A DNA stretch of 6,338 nucleotides from contig CANEUK010000086.1 in the NCBI GenBank assembly GCA_947441695.1, positions 1 to 6,338 on the forward strand. Reading direction: 5' to 3'. Positions 5,879 to 6,338 of this stretch are shown here, one piece after another. Source of the DNA: Rickettsiales bacterium (lineage in GTDB: Bacteria; Pseudomonadota; Alphaproteobacteria; Rickettsiales; UBA1997). A program made the position numbers and the translations under genes. Position 1 is the stretch's first letter; each line of letters opens with the position of its first letter. The notes under the pieces are model-generated. The model did not search any database. It was not told where the DNA came from and saw only the letters and a list, made by a program, of their open reading frames with translations.

Positions 5879-6338
5879 TTAAGTTATACAATTGCCTTTA
5901 CCAACTTTTGACTCCTGACTTTGGTCTTTAGCAATTTGATTTGAACCCTCTCTTGCTTGGATTGAGGATGGCGGAATACAAACATAACGCAAACGAGGGG
6001 CTTTTTCTTGCGGGGCTTTTTCTTGTGAAGCTTTTTCTTGTGGAGCTTTATACTCATTGTTTTGCAAATTTAAATTAGCTTTAGCATTAACAGCTTTAGC
6101 AGCTTCTAAAAGTAATTTAAGTATCAATTCAAGATTATTTCCGTCAGCAAAATCTTTTTTTTGGAGTAGCGATTGAACTTTCTGCAAAGCTGTTAACCCC
6201 TCTTTGTCTTTAGCCTCAATGTCAGCTCCGCTATCTAAAAGAAATTTAACTATTTGTTCGTTGCCCTTCACTGCGGCAGCATACAAAGCTGTTAATCCCT
6301 CTTCGTCTTTAGAATTAATGTCAGCCCCCTTACTTAAA
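5879..6338 (-). CDS. Ankyrin-repeat protein, C-terminal part (5' end outside window)
   Basis: The frame stays open from the TAA at 5879 to the window edge. The TTG at 6286 lies inside an ankyrin repeat and is not a real start. At least 152 residues are visible. Two ankyrin modules show the consensus EEGLTALYAAAVKGNEQI and VKFLLDSGADIEAKDKEG with exact 33-residue spacing (99 bp at DNA level: G14 to G47 of the visible part). A degenerate third helix pair follows (ALQKVQSLLQ, LELILKLLLEA), probably a cap. The tail contains APQEK-type pentapeptides and then a Ser/Gln/Lys-rich end with two cysteines. Ankyrin proteins mediate protein binding and are often abundant in host-associated bacteria, where some are secreted effectors. 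No partner or target can be read here. There is no transmembrane segment in the visible part. Confidence 0.85.
   Translation of the reverse strand, partial: LSKGADINSKDEEGLTALYAAAVKGNEQIVKFLLDSGADIEAKDKEGLTALQKVQSLLQKKDFADGNNLELILKLLLEAAKAVNAKANLNLQNNEYKAPQEKASQEKAPQEKAPRLRYVCIPPSSIQAREGSNQIAKDQSQESKVGKGNCIT
5997..6051 (-). repeat. 15-bp in-frame tandem repeat encoding APQEK-type pentapeptides
   Basis: Three consecutive 15-bp units (5997-6011, 6012-6026, 6027-6041) plus a partial fourth (6042-6051) share the core GCTTTTTCTTG on the plus strand. On the coding strand they give KAPQEKASQEKAPQEKAP. Units differ at only one to three bases, pointing to recent slippage expansion. Because 15 is a multiple of three, gains or losses keep the ankyrin gene in frame. 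Confidence 0.85.

Overview
The window is AT-rich bacterial DNA. Leftward (minus strand) it reads class D beta-lactamase, leuA, mreB, mreC. Rightward it has an LD-carboxypeptidase gene (ldcA), then a decayed fragment. A 5'-truncated ankyrin-repeat gene lies on the minus strand at the right edge. MreB and LeuA are of proteobacterial type, and leuA directly upstream of mreBC is an arrangement I recall from Alphaproteobacteria such as Caulobacter. The AT richness, ankyrin protein, OXA-type enzyme and adhesin relic suggest an alphaproteobacterium with a host- or cell-associated life, possibly near Rickettsiales or Holosporales. A complete leuA would be unusual for classical Rickettsia. The taxonomic placement is inference.

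Left part (36-3498, minus strand): leuA, mreB and mreC form a very tight unit. mreB starts at a GTG 2 nt after the leuA stop, and its Shine-Dalgarno lies in the last leuA codons. mreC starts 5 nt after the mreB stop. leuA supplies the first committed step of leucine synthesis. MreB and MreC form the cytoplasmic and periplasmic parts of the elongasome. mreD and later partners, if present, lie beyond position 1.

Middle (3609-5498): an exported serine beta-lactamase with all class D motifs is divergent from an S66-family LD-carboxypeptidase. They share a 153-nt AT-rich intergenic region holding a short dyad and a direct repeat. With mreBC this makes a run of four peptidoglycan-related genes interrupted only by leuA.

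Right part (5499-6338): 380 bp without an intact gene. Its distal half reads, across three forward frames, as the tail of a filamentous-hemagglutinin-like repeat protein, explainable by two single-base losses. An AT-only inverted repeat follows, and then the end of the ankyrin gene, whose tail carries a 15-bp in-frame tandem repeat (APQEK). This edge looks like accessory, decaying sequence. I see no CRISPR array, tRNA, rRNA, transposase or obviously new defence or metabolic system.
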